Source: Maribellus luteus
GTDB lineage: Bacteria; Bacteroidota; Bacteroidia; Bacteroidales; Prolixibacteraceae
NCBI RefSeq assembly: GCF_003576475.1
Contig: NZ_QWGR01000009.1
Location: forward strand, 124,001 to 188,000
Direction of reading: 5' to 3'
Length of the DNA: 64,000 nt
In this document: in pieces, positions 27,631-36,701 of the stretch
Layout: the number at the start of each line of letters is the position of its first letter
Numbering within the stretch: position 1 is the first letter of the stretch
Program-made: the position numbers and the translations under genes
The notes under the pieces: model-generated
What the model saw: the letters and a program-made list of their open reading frames with translations, nothing else
Told to the model about the DNA's origin: nothing
Database searches by the model: none

Positions 27631-27685
27631 ATACGAAATACCCGATACTGGATACAAGATGCCAGATATTGGATACTGGATATTG
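27630..27685 (+). repeat. left inverted arm of cassette 2 (GATACNN units)
   Basis: Units GATACTG, GATACAA, GATGCCA, GATATTG, GATACTG and GATATTG follow each other with 7-bp period, starting at the last base of the ATPase stop codon. The reverse complement of 28111-28164 lines up with it in register over about 55 bases at roughly two thirds identity. Confidence 0.75.
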
Positions 27686-27709
27686 AATTTAAAAAAGCAA
27701 TAATAACGG

Positions 27710-28108
27710 ATGTCTTATAAACGACTTGAAATATGGCAGATAGCAAATGAACTGGTCATCAAAATACACAAGATGACACTTGAGCTTCTTCCTGCATTCG
27801 AAATGTATGAAGAAGGGAGCCAGATAAGACGTTCATCAAAATCTGCAAAGTCATTGATCGTTGAAGGATACGGAAGACGGGCCTACAAACAGGACTTTCT
27901 TCGGTTTCTGACCAACGCACAGGCATCAAATGACGAAACGTCGGATCATCTTGAAAATCTTTGGAATACCAAATCACTAAAAGAAGAAGAGGTTTACAAA
28001 GAACTTTTTGAGCTAACAGAAAAACTTGGAAAAAAATTAAACAGCTTCATTCGCTCAGTACAACAGAAACACAATATAGTAACAGAACCAGAAGAAGAAT
28101 ATTCATAA
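27710..28108 (+). CDS. second four-helix-bundle protein of the S23/IVS type
   Basis: 132 aa. [21 protein letters not shown] is the typical first helix, [23 protein letters not shown] the second with the family's S-x-S/N-I-x-EG pattern, [26 protein letters not shown] the third. It differs from the protein at 24670 by a different subgroup ([16 protein letters not shown] versus KGSSGSAMDNIAEGFE), so the two are not a recent local duplication. It is bracketed by inverted 7-mer arrays and lies between the ATPase and nifJ. Molecular function unknown. Confidence 0.9.
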   Translation: MSYKRLEIWQIANELVIKIHKMTLELLPAFEMYEEGSQIRRSSKSAKSLIVEGYGRRAYKQDFLRFLTNAQASNDETSDHLENLWNTKSLKEEEVYKELFELTEKLGKKLNSFIRSVQQKHNIVTEPEEEYS

Positions 28109-28110
28109 TA

Positions 28111-28164
28111 CGATCGAGTATCGAGTATCGAGTATCGAGTATCCGGAATCAAATAACGAGAATC
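28111..28164 (+). repeat. right inverted arm of cassette 2 (GAGTATC units)
   Basis: Four near-perfect GAGTATC repeats (28115 to about 28143), then degenerate copies. In reverse complement they read GATACTC and match the left arm at 27630-27685. The four identical units suggest recent slippage or expansion. Confidence 0.8.
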
Positions 28165-28203
28165 AAAAATCAAATAATTAAATAGATTAAAAACGCAAAT
28201 AAA

Positions 28204-31200
28204 ATGGCAAAACAAAAAAAATTCATCACATGTGACGGTAACTACGCTGCGGCGTACATGAGTTACATGTTTAGTGAAGTTGCCTGCATCTATCCTATTA
28301 CACCGTCTTCAACTATGGCTGAGTATGTGGATGAATGGGCTGCTTTTGGTAAGAAAAATATGTTCGGACGTCCTGTTCGCCTGGCAGAAATGCAGAGTGA
28401 AGCAGGTGCAGCAGGTGCCGTTCACGGCTCATTGCAGTCGGGAGCGCTTACTTCCACTTATACAGCTTCTCAGGGATTGCTGCTGATGATCCCGAATATG
28501 TATAAAATTGCGGGCGAGCTTCTGCCTACCGTATTCCACGTAAGTGCCCGTGCGCTTGCCGGTCATGCATTGTCAATCTTCGGCGACCACAGCGATATTT
28601 ACGCTGCCCGTCAAACCGGTTTTGCAATGTTGGGAGCAGGTTCTGTTCAGGAAGAAATGGACCTTGCAGGTGTTGCCCACCTGGCCACCATCAAGTCAAG
28701 AATTCCGTTCCTGGCTTTCTTCGACGGTTTCCGCACATCGCACGAAATCCAGAAGATTGAAGCCATTGCAATGGAAGACATCGTTCCGCTGGTTGACCAA
28801 ACAGCTTTGCAGGAATTCCGTAACAGGGCACTGAATCCTGAAAATCCGGTAACCCGTGGTACAGCTCAGAACCCGGATATTTTCTTCCAGGCAAAAGAAT
28901 CGGCCAACAAATTTTACGATGCCGTTCCGGATATCGTAGCCGATTACATGGATCAAATCAGCGAACTAACCGGTCGCAAATACCGTCCGTTTACTTATTA
29001 CGGAGCTCCGGATGCTGAAAACATCATCATCGCTATGGGTTCGGTAACAGAAACCATCAAAGAAACCATCGACTACCTGGCTTCTCAGGGCAAAAAAGTT
29101 GGTTTGGTTTCGGTTCACTTGTTCCGTCCGTTCTCGGCCAAACATTTTGTTGAAGCACTTCCTTCAACTGTTAAGAGAATTGCTGTTCTCGACCGTGCCA
29201 AAGAACCGGGAGCTGCCGGCGAACCGCTGTACCTCGACATCCGTTCACATTTCTACGGAAAAGAAAATGCTCCTGAAATCGTTGGCGGACGCTTCGGTTT
29301 AGGATCAAAAGATACCACTCCGGCCCAGATTCTTTCGGTTTACGAAAACCTGGAAATGAAGGAGCCGAAAAATGCCTTCACCATCGGTATTGTTGACGAT
29401 GTTACCTTTACATCGCTCCCGATGAAAGAGGAAATCAATATTACACCTGCGGGTACTTACCAGGCCAAATTCTACGGTTTGGGTTCTGACGGTACTGTGG
29501 GTGCCAACAAAAACTCGATCAAAATTATTGGCGACGCCACCGATAAATCGTGCCAGGGATACTTCCAGTACGACTCAAAAAAATCAGGCGGTTTTACCTG
29601 TTCGCACCTGCGTTTTGGCGACAAACCAATCCGCTCGACTTACCTGGTAACCACTCCTGACTTTGTGGCCTGCCACGTTCCGGCTTACCTGCATTTGTAC
29701 GATGTACTGAAAGGTTTGAAAAAAGGAGGTTCTTTCCTGCTGAACTCAATCTGGGACGAAGAAGAAACAAAAAATCAGCTGCCCGACAGTATGAAAAAAT
29801 ACATGGCAGCCAACGATATCAGCTTCTACATCATCAACGGTACCAAACTGGGTGAAGAACTTGGCCTGGGAACCCGTACCAATACCATCATGCAGTCGGC
29901 ATTCTTCAAAATCACCGGTGTAATTCCTTACGAAATGGCGGTGGAAGAAATGAAGAAAGCCATTGTTAAATCATACGGCAAAAAAGGCGAGCACATTGTA
30001 AACATGAACTACGCCGCAGTTGACGCCGGTGGTAAAAACGTGGTACAGGTAGAAGTACCGGCAGAATGGAAAGACATTGTGCTGAAAAGCGAAGAAGAAG
30101 AATCAGTACGCCCGGCATACATCCGCAAGGTGGTTGATGTAATCAACGGTCAGCGTGGTGATGATCTTCCTGTTTCTACTTTTGTTGGTTCGGAAGACGG
30201 ACAGTTCCCGCTCGGAACAGCAGCTTTCGAAAAACGCGGTATCGCAGTAAACGTACCCGAATGGCAGGCTGACAACTGTATCCAGTGTAACCAGTGTGCG
30301 TACGTTTGTCCTCACGCTGCTATTCGTCCGTTCCTGATGGATGAAGCAGAAGTAGACGCAGCTCCTGCAGGAACTGAAGTAAAAACGGCTACTCCTTCCA
30401 AAATGTTTGGCGGGCTGAACTTCCGCATCCAGGTATCACCGCTTGACTGTACAGGTTGTGGTAACTGTGCCGACGTTTGTCCTTCAAAAGAAAAAGCCTT
30501 GATCATGAAGCCGCTGGGAACACAGCAGGCCGAAGTGGAACGCTGGAACTACATGGACGGCAAAGTAACCGTGAAAGAAAACGTGGTTGACAAAACCAAA
30601 TCGGTTAAAAACTCACAGTTTGCACAGCCATTGTTCGAGTTCTCGGGAGCTTGTGCGGGTTGTGGTGAAACTCCCTACATTAAACTGATCACCCAATTGT
30701 ACGGCGAGCGCATGATGGTGGCCAACGCTACCGGATGTTCTTCTATCTATGGTGGTTCGGCTCCGTCAACTCCTTACTGTAAACACAAGGAATCGGGTCA
30801 CGGTCCGGCATGGGCAAACTCACTGTTCGAAGACAACGCCGAATACGGTTTTGGTTTTTCTGAAGGTGTTTCAGCTCAACGCAACCGTCTTGAAGACATC
30901 ATGAACACTGCGCTTTCAAACGGTGCTTCAGAGGCAGAAAAAGAAGTTTTTGCTGAATGGATCGCTCAGAAGAATGATGGTGAAGGTTCGGTAGTTGCAT
31001 CTAAAAAAGTGCTCGAAGTAATCGAAAACAGCAACAGCGAATACGCTAGCGAAATCAAAAATCTGAAACAGTACCTGGTAAAAAAATCAATCTGGGTATT
31101 TGGTGGCGACGGTTGGGCATACGACATCGGTTACGGTGGTCTCGACCATGTGATGGCCAGCGGAGAAGACGTAAACGTACTGGTAATGGATACCGAAGTA

Positions 31201-31767
31201 TATTCAAACACCGGTGGACAGTCGTCAAAAGCAACTCCGGTGGGTGCTGTGGCTAAATTTGCCGCTGCCGGTAAACGCGTTCGCAAAAAAGACCTGGGTG
31301 CTATGATGATGAGCTATGGCTATGTGTACGTAGCACAAGTGGCTATGGGCGCTAACCAGTCGCAGTACTTCAAAGCACTGAGAGAAGCAGAAGCTTATCC
31401 CGGACCATCGCTGATCATTGCTTACTCTCCATGTATCAACCACGGATTGCGTGCCAGCATGGGACGTACCCAGGAAGAAGAGAAAAAAGCAGTGGAAGCA
31501 GGTTACTGGTCGCTGTACCGTTACAACCCACTGTTGGAAGCAGAAGGTAAAAACCCGTTCCAGCTTGATTCAAAAGAGCCGGATTGGAACAAATTCCAGG
31601 ACTTCCTAAACGGCGAAGTACGTTATACTTCACTGAAAAAATCGTTCCCGGCAGTAGCCGACGAACTTTTCTCGGCAGCTGAAGACAACGCAAAATGGCG
31701 TCACAACTCGTACAAACGACTGGCAGCCATGGATTTCTCGCAGCCAGAAGCTGAAGTAGAGGCATAA
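28204..31767 (+). CDS. nifJ: pyruvate:ferredoxin (flavodoxin) oxidoreductase
   Basis: 1187 aa, the single-chain PFOR. The N-terminal pyruvate domain holds YPITPSSTMAEYVDEW, followed by the transketolase-C-like domain, the EKR-type segment, a two-cluster ferredoxin domain (CIQCNQCAYVCP and CTGCGNCADVCP), and a C-terminal thiamine-diphosphate domain with CAGCGETPYIKL and GGDGWAYDIGYGGLDHVM. It converts pyruvate and CoA to acetyl-CoA, CO2 and reduced ferredoxin in the cytosol. The nearby Rnf complex can oxidise that ferredoxin and conserve energy. Codon use is strongly biased, consistent with high expression. A terminator follows. Confidence 0.97.
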   Translation: MAKQKKFITCDGNYAAAYMSYMFSEVACIYPITPSSTMAEYVDEWAAFGKKNMFGRPVRLAEMQSEAGAAGAVHGSLQSGALTSTYTASQGLLLMIPNMYKIAGELLPTVFHVSARALAGHALSIFGDHSDIYAARQTGFAMLGAGSVQEEMDLAGVAHLATIKSRIPFLAFFDGFRTSHEIQKIEAIAMEDIVPLVDQTALQEFRNRALNPENPVTRGTAQNPDIFFQAKESANKFYDAVPDIVADYMDQISELTGRKYRPFTYYGAPDAENIIIAMGSVTETIKETIDYLASQGKKVGLVSVHLFRPFSAKHFVEALPSTVKRIAVLDRAKEPGAAGEPLYLDIRSHFYGKENAPEIVGGRFGLGSKDTTPAQILSVYENLEMKEPKNAFTIGIVDDVTFTSLPMKEEINITPAGTYQAKFYGLGSDGTVGANKNSIKIIGDATDKSCQGYFQYDSKKSGGFTCSHLRFGDKPIRSTYLVTTPDFVACHVPAYLHLYDVLKGLKKGGSFLLNSIWDEEETKNQLPDSMKKYMAANDISFYIINGTKLGEELGLGTRTNTIMQSAFFKITGVIPYEMAVEEMKKAIVKSYGKKGEHIVNMNYAAVDAGGKNVVQVEVPAEWKDIVLKSEEEESVRPAYIRKVVDVINGQRGDDLPVSTFVGSEDGQFPLGTAAFEKRGIAVNVPEWQADNCIQCNQCAYVCPHAAIRPFLMDEAEVDAAPAGTEVKTATPSKMFGGLNFRIQVSPLDCTGCGNCADVCPSKEKALIMKPLGTQQAEVERWNYMDGKVTVKENVVDKTKSVKNSQFAQPLFEFSGACAGCGETPYIKLITQLYGERMMVANATGCSSIYGGSAPSTPYCKHKESGHGPAWANSLFEDNAEYGFGFSEGVSAQRNRLEDIMNTALSNGASEAEKEVFAEWIAQKNDGEGSVVASKKVLEVIENSNSEYASEIKNLKQYLVKKSIWVFGGDGWAYDIGYGGLDHVMASGEDVNVLVMDTEVYSNTGGQSSKATPVGAVAKFAAAGKRVRKKDLGAMMMSYGYVYVAQVAMGANQSQYFKALREAEAYPGPSLIIAYSPCINHGLRASMGRTQEEEKKAVEAGYWSLYRYNPLLEAEGKNPFQLDSKEPDWNKFQDFLNGEVRYTSLKKSFPAVADELFSAAEDNAKWRHNSYKRLAAMDFSQPEAEVEA

Positions 31768-31790
31768 AAAAAACCTTACTATATAAAAAG

Positions 31791-31822
31791 GCCGCTCTCC
31801 GTTTTCGGAAGCGGCTTTTTTT
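31791..31822 (+). terminator. rho-independent terminator of nifJ
   Basis: Stem GCCGCT-(C)-TCCG with loop TTTT and CGGAA-GCGGC, one bulged base, followed by TTTTTTTG. It lies 24 bp after the nifJ stop and separates it from the convergent PUL. Confidence 0.8.
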
Positions 31823-32025
31823 GTTGTGTCTTGTATAGGAATGGTGCTGCGGATTATTTACAACTAGCTTTAATTCTCCAAAAGGAAGGCGCATACTGCT
31901 TGAAACGAAAGCAAATCAGGTTGATTTCTCTAATGGAATCTGTATTTTTCACAAATGTTTAGATACAATTAACACCAGCTAACAAACTCCCATTCAAAAC
32001 CCAACTCTTTCCACACATTTGCAAT

Positions 32026-34527
32026 TTATTTTTCAATAACTATCGGTTCTCCTACCAGGGAAGCAGGAATCCGGATTAAGCATGCTCCTGAGACTTCATC
32101 CCAGCTCCATTCCGCTTTTTCAATGGTATCAGGTAAAATATTCTCCGATTTTTTAACCTTGAAGGTTTTTAATTTTTTATCTGATAAATGAACCGATGTC
32201 GGCTTTCGTTCCATGTAAACCTGGTAAACCAAGTCTCGGCTCCGGACTCTAAACCCATTTGAATCGATTGCCTTGAAACCAATCTCCAAGCCTGTTCTTT
32301 TTGCCAGGCACTGAATTTTACGCTTTACGAATATGTCCGACTTATAGTTATTCGTCTCACCATCGTCTTCATAAACTTCAAATTTTGCCGATTTATTGAT
32401 ACCGGCGGGAAATACACTCAATAAAAGCGGATAATCAGCCTTTTCGCCTATAAATTGCATCACTGGCATTTGTGGAATAATCGAACCTCTTTTCACAAAC
32501 ATTGGGATGGTTTCAAGCTCAACCGGATATTCAATCCATTGATTGCCAGTAAACGCATTCGCTGGATCATTGAAATCTAACCACTCTCCTTCCGGCAGAT
32601 AGATTCTTTTGAAAGCTGCCCCCTCTTCCATAACCGGGGCCACCAGCAACTCTTCTCCAAACATAAATTCAGAATCAAGATTCGCAGCTTCAGGATCATC
32701 CGGATATTCCAGCATCAACGCACGCATCAAAGGAAGTCCGGTATCATGTGCTTCCCGTGCGTACGTATAAATGTAAGGGAACAGCTGGTACTTCAACTCA
32801 ATGGTTGTTTTTGCAATTTGTTCAGCTTCCTCCCCAAACAACCAGGGCTCTACGGCATTGTTACCTTCGTGATGAATGCGACTGAGCGGGTTAAACGCAC
32901 CAAACTGAAGCCAGCGAACATATAATTCACGCATTGCACCGTAATCGGTAATATCGCCGCAGTACCCGGAAATATCGGTTGCCCAAAATGGAATACCGCC
33001 CATTCCGGCAGATAACGCTATGGGCAGCTGAGCGGCCAATTGATTCCACCCATCGGTAACGTCGTTGCCATTACCCGCATCGCCCGACCAACCAAAAGTA
33101 TAGCGTTGCATACCGGCAAAAGCAGCGCGAGTCATCTGAAAAATTCGGGTATTTGGATTGTGTTTCTCAAATTGTTGAGTTACAATTTTGTCCCAGATCA
33201 ATCCGTAAACATTATGAATTTCATCGTGCATCCCAAGGTGATGTTTCATGGACAACCGGTCGAAGCTTTCTTCGTTACTCCAGGCAGGTTCACCCATGTC
33301 TGTCCAAAACCCCCGTACCCCCACATCTAATACCTTTTGTTGATAATTCCCCCACCAATCGGCTACCTCCGGATTCGAAAAATCAACCACACCACAATTT
33401 CCACCCCAAGGCCAGGGCATATCGTACGTTTTACCAGACCGAACATCAGTTGCAAAATAACCCAGAGAATCAGCTTCGTGCCACTGGCTTTTATTTGTTT
33501 GCGAAATTATCGGGTTTTGAGATACAATTACTTTAAAACCTTCAGACTCCAAATCGGACAGCATTTTTGCCGGATTTTCGTAATTTCCGTCTCGCCATTC
33601 AAAATCCTGCAAGTTCTGTGTCCAGCCAATATCCTGATAAATAATGTCGCATGGAATCTCCCGGTCGCGATATCCCTTTGCTATTTCACGGGTAAGCTGT
33701 TCGTTGGTAAGCATTCCCCTGCATTGGGCAAAGCCCAGTGCCCAGGCCGGCGGCATAATCGGCTGGCCAGTCAGCTTTGTATAACCACTGATAATTTGCT
33801 TATAGGTTGGCCCATATATAAAGTAATATTCCATTTCTCCTCCGGGAGTAGAAAATGAATAATAGTTATCCGACTCTACCCCAAAATCATAAGTTGTTTT
33901 ATAGGTATTATCGAAGAAAATCCCGTAACCGGAACTACTCATAAAAAAAGGAATGCTTTTGTAGAGCGGATCTTCATTTACAGAATAGCATGGTTTGTCA
34001 CTGTTCCACATTTTTAACCGGCTTCCAACACGATCCAACGGTCCGTTTTTTTCACCCAAGCCATAAATATGTTCTCCCGGCTTCAATGTCTTATAACTTG
34101 ACATTTGAGTTGAATCGACCACAAACCCCATGTCCAGGAAATCCTCCATCAGCAATTTCTGGTATTTGTCGTAAACCCTTATTTGAAAAGGTGATTTTTC
34201 AATCCGAACGATCAGTTCTCCGGTATATATTTCGTAACTGCCCGGTTGCTCCGAAATATTTAGGTGTGAGTTCCCATCGCCTTTTTTTATCACGGCAAAT
34301 GACTCATTGTTTCTTTTAAAACCATCGGTATCGTACCATATTTTTAAAATGCCTGAACCGACATCTTCTATTTGAACCTGAATATTATATTCACAATCAA
34401 AGATTACTTTATTGCCTTGTATCTTATAAGAATGACAGGTGCCTGGCTTTACATTTTCGGCCTGCACCGGCATTATGATTCCCCCAAAAAGGGAAAGGAA
34501 AATTAGTCTTAAAAAATATTTCTTCAT
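32026..34527 (-). CDS. glycoside hydrolase family 31 (alpha-glucosidase-type), secreted
   Basis: 833 aa with a signal peptide (MKKYFLRLIFLSLFGGIIMPVQAENV). The GH31 (beta/alpha)8 domain is clear: WALGFAQCRGMLTNEQL, IPCDIIYQDIGW, then GFWTDMGEPAW with the catalytic Asp near residue 409, and FGWSGDAGN with the acid/base Asp near residue 481. A C-terminal beta domain follows. It probably hydrolyses non-reducing-end alpha-glucose residues of oligosaccharides released in the periplasm. It is the last gene of the PUL and is separated from GH66 by 311 bp. Confidence 0.93.
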   Translation of the reverse strand: MKKYFLRLIFLSLFGGIIMPVQAENVKPGTCHSYKIQGNKVIFDCEYNIQVQIEDVGSGILKIWYDTDGFKRNNESFAVIKKGDGNSHLNISEQPGSYEIYTGELIVRIEKSPFQIRVYDKYQKLLMEDFLDMGFVVDSTQMSSYKTLKPGEHIYGLGEKNGPLDRVGSRLKMWNSDKPCYSVNEDPLYKSIPFFMSSSGYGIFFDNTYKTTYDFGVESDNYYSFSTPGGEMEYYFIYGPTYKQIISGYTKLTGQPIMPPAWALGFAQCRGMLTNEQLTREIAKGYRDREIPCDIIYQDIGWTQNLQDFEWRDGNYENPAKMLSDLESEGFKVIVSQNPIISQTNKSQWHEADSLGYFATDVRSGKTYDMPWPWGGNCGVVDFSNPEVADWWGNYQQKVLDVGVRGFWTDMGEPAWSNEESFDRLSMKHHLGMHDEIHNVYGLIWDKIVTQQFEKHNPNTRIFQMTRAAFAGMQRYTFGWSGDAGNGNDVTDGWNQLAAQLPIALSAGMGGIPFWATDISGYCGDITDYGAMRELYVRWLQFGAFNPLSRIHHEGNNAVEPWLFGEEAEQIAKTTIELKYQLFPYIYTYAREAHDTGLPLMRALMLEYPDDPEAANLDSEFMFGEELLVAPVMEEGAAFKRIYLPEGEWLDFNDPANAFTGNQWIEYPVELETIPMFVKRGSIIPQMPVMQFIGEKADYPLLLSVFPAGINKSAKFEVYEDDGETNNYKSDIFVKRKIQCLAKRTGLEIGFKAIDSNGFRVRSRDLVYQVYMERKPTSVHLSDKKLKTFKVKKSENILPDTIEKAEWSWDEVSGACLIRIPASLVGEPIVIEK

Positions 34528-34838
34528 GCCTTTGTATTTGTACTATTCATTAATTTTTAAAATTTCACCTTTTATAATGAAGGTCGGAGTGGCTCCAATT
34601 AAACTCCTCGAAGCAAGCTGACGGGTTGTCAAATTGGGCAACCATTGTTTTATTCAAACCAAGGTGCGAGGAATACAACCCAATGGGTTTCCTCTCCGTT
34701 AGTAGACAGCTCTAGATCCCTGCCAGACGGACAGGAGTTCGGCTAAATGATTTTGACAAACAAAATCATAGCTTATTGATTTAGAGCCTAAAGCACTAAA
34801 GTGCTCTATCTGCTTACACAGTAATATGACTTTTGGGA
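34528..34838. other. intergenic region between GH31 and GH66 genes
   Basis: The 311-base gap has no plausible gene. It contains a bulged hairpin at 34668-34694 (GAGGAA...AACCC-AAT-GGGTT-TCCTC), a short GGTTG/CAACC pair at about 34624-34643, and CCTG/CAGG near 34716. These may be decayed repeat elements or an mRNA processing site that sets the two hydrolases apart. No clear promoter for GH31 was seen. Confidence 0.4.
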
Positions 34839-36623
34839 CTATTCGAACTCCAACACGATCGTTGTCCAGTATTTCAGCTCAGGCAGTGTAAAAACAACAC
34901 GGTCGTTGCTTTGGAAAAAATCGAGTGCACGCGAAGCACCCCCTATAATGTCGGGTGATGCCACCCACACTTTTTTTACTGTTTGAGCCGATGCAACAGA
35001 AAGAGGAGCATCTTTTATAAGGGTTGGACTTGCCTGGTTTCCGTCATTGTCTCTCCACTGCTGACTTTTCGAATCTGTAAAATTGATCAAGTGAACCACC
35101 TGCCTGTTATCAACTTTCTTACAAACTGTTGCCACTTCCCCTTGGCTTGCCGGCCAATTGGCTATTTTCATTTTGCCATCAACCGACGTTACAGTTGCCA
35201 TATTAAAAATTCCGCCATCACGCAGCAGGTTTTGATAAGCCACCAGAAAGTCGTAATAATCCGGCAAAGCTGCCATTAAATCAGCTTTCATTTGCAGATT
35301 ACTATTCGGAAAATACTCTTTCCCCAACATGTGTTCTCCCAATTCGAGATGCGAGCCCCCAAAAGCAAAAATAACGGCATCAGTCATTAACACAGCAGGC
35401 GTATTAAAATACCCCTGGTTGTTTGCCAAATTGTAGTTCATGTAGGCTGCCAGCACTGTATTTTTGGTGTTATTGCTATAGGTGTTGTTCTGCTGAATGA
35501 TATAGGACAGATCATTGTAAGTATCGTTCGGCGACCAAACTTCAGTGTACAGAAAATCAGCAGAAGATTGCGCAATTCCTTTCTGTCCGTATTGATTTAC
35601 CGCATTCATTACAATATTTTTTGAAGGTTGCCCGGCTTTCATCGCCTCAATAAAAGGTTTGTAAGTTTGTGAAAGATCCAACACAGAACCATCGTATTTA
35701 TAGCGAGTTCCCCGGTCACCCAGTTGATCCATATGATACCCATCGAAATCGAGAAACTGGTAAACTGTTTGATTCTCGTCTGCAATGTACTGCTGCCAGT
35801 CTGTGTTAGAAGGATCAAGCAGGTAAATATTGCTTAAAAAAGGAGACGATAAAGGATGAAAGTCCCGATTGCGATGCCCATTATCTGTAAATACATACCA
35901 TTCTTTTTGAACGCCATCGGCTTCTGCTTCGCCCCACGCTCCGTAGACCAAGTTGTAGAACATTGTTTTTATGTTTCTACTCTTTGCTTTTTCAATGTAG
36001 CTTTCTACCGTACTGAATGAAATATCGCGGTTAATAATGTCTTTCCAACTACCGGCAGGTACTCCTTGCTCAACTGGAAGTGGCATGTGATGCTTGTTTT
36101 GCCAGTCGTAAAACTGGAGTCCGTTGATATGATACTTGGCAAGATTATCAATCACAGCGTCCATTTGAGCATCGGTTAACTGGGAAAACCGGGAGAGGAA
36201 ACCATAACGGGGAAATCTTGTCCAATCAGATGATACATCAACGCCAACAGTGGCATAGATGGTTTCTACTTCCCCACTTCTGCTGTAAACCTCAACGGCA
36301 TAACCACGAAAATCGATGGTTGGAGTTTGCCAATTCCAGCTGGAGCCTGATATCGAAGTTTCATCAATAATCTCATCCAGGTATTTATAACGCACCTGTG
36401 CCGATCCTGGTAATTTTGAATTGTCAATTGTAAAAACCACGATGCTTCCGGGGGCATAAGCTGCTTTATCTGTTACTAAACTTACATTTAAGTAGTTGGG
36501 AGTTACCGGATTTTCCGGGATTTCGAGATTGGGATCAAGAGTTATCTCATCATCCGATTTTCCACAAGCAATAACCCATCCGGCAAACACTAAACTGATT
36601 ACTATTTTCGTAAACTGCCTCAT
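34839..36623 (-). CDS. glycoside hydrolase family 66 (dextranase-like) lipoprotein
   Basis: 594 aa. The signal peptide ends in a lipobox (VFAGWVIACGKS), so it is a surface or periplasmic lipoprotein. A beta-sandwich is followed by the GH66 barrel: FPRYGFLSRFS, HINGLQFYDWQNKHHMP, then FDGYHMDQLGDRG with the nucleophile Asp near residue 299 and DFLYTEVWSPND with the acid/base Glu near residue 361. GH66 enzymes are endo-dextranases or cycloisomaltooligosaccharide glucanotransferases that act on alpha-1,6-glucan. The lack of the long cyclising insert that I would expect favours a dextranase. It lies directly after the SusE/F gene. Confidence 0.9.
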   Translation of the reverse strand: MRQFTKIVISLVFAGWVIACGKSDDEITLDPNLEIPENPVTPNYLNVSLVTDKAAYAPGSIVVFTIDNSKLPGSAQVRYKYLDEIIDETSISGSSWNWQTPTIDFRGYAVEVYSRSGEVETIYATVGVDVSSDWTRFPRYGFLSRFSQLTDAQMDAVIDNLAKYHINGLQFYDWQNKHHMPLPVEQGVPAGSWKDIINRDISFSTVESYIEKAKSRNIKTMFYNLVYGAWGEAEADGVQKEWYVFTDNGHRNRDFHPLSSPFLSNIYLLDPSNTDWQQYIADENQTVYQFLDFDGYHMDQLGDRGTRYKYDGSVLDLSQTYKPFIEAMKAGQPSKNIVMNAVNQYGQKGIAQSSADFLYTEVWSPNDTYNDLSYIIQQNNTYSNNTKNTVLAAYMNYNLANNQGYFNTPAVLMTDAVIFAFGGSHLELGEHMLGKEYFPNSNLQMKADLMAALPDYYDFLVAYQNLLRDGGIFNMATVTSVDGKMKIANWPASQGEVATVCKKVDNRQVVHLINFTDSKSQQWRDNDGNQASPTLIKDAPLSVASAQTVKKVWVASPDIIGGASRALDFFQSNDRVVFTLPELKYWTTIVLEFE

Positions 36624-36701
36624 TAATTTTTCTCTGTTAATTCTTTTGACCTAGAAGTCCACGGGAAGAGTAAGACTTTCCCGTGGACTGATCTAACTAA
36701 A

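Noticed and set aside
24670-28108. Four-helix genes as Avd proteins of a diversity-generating retroelement
   Set aside because: No reverse transcriptase, template repeat or variable repeat is present nearby.
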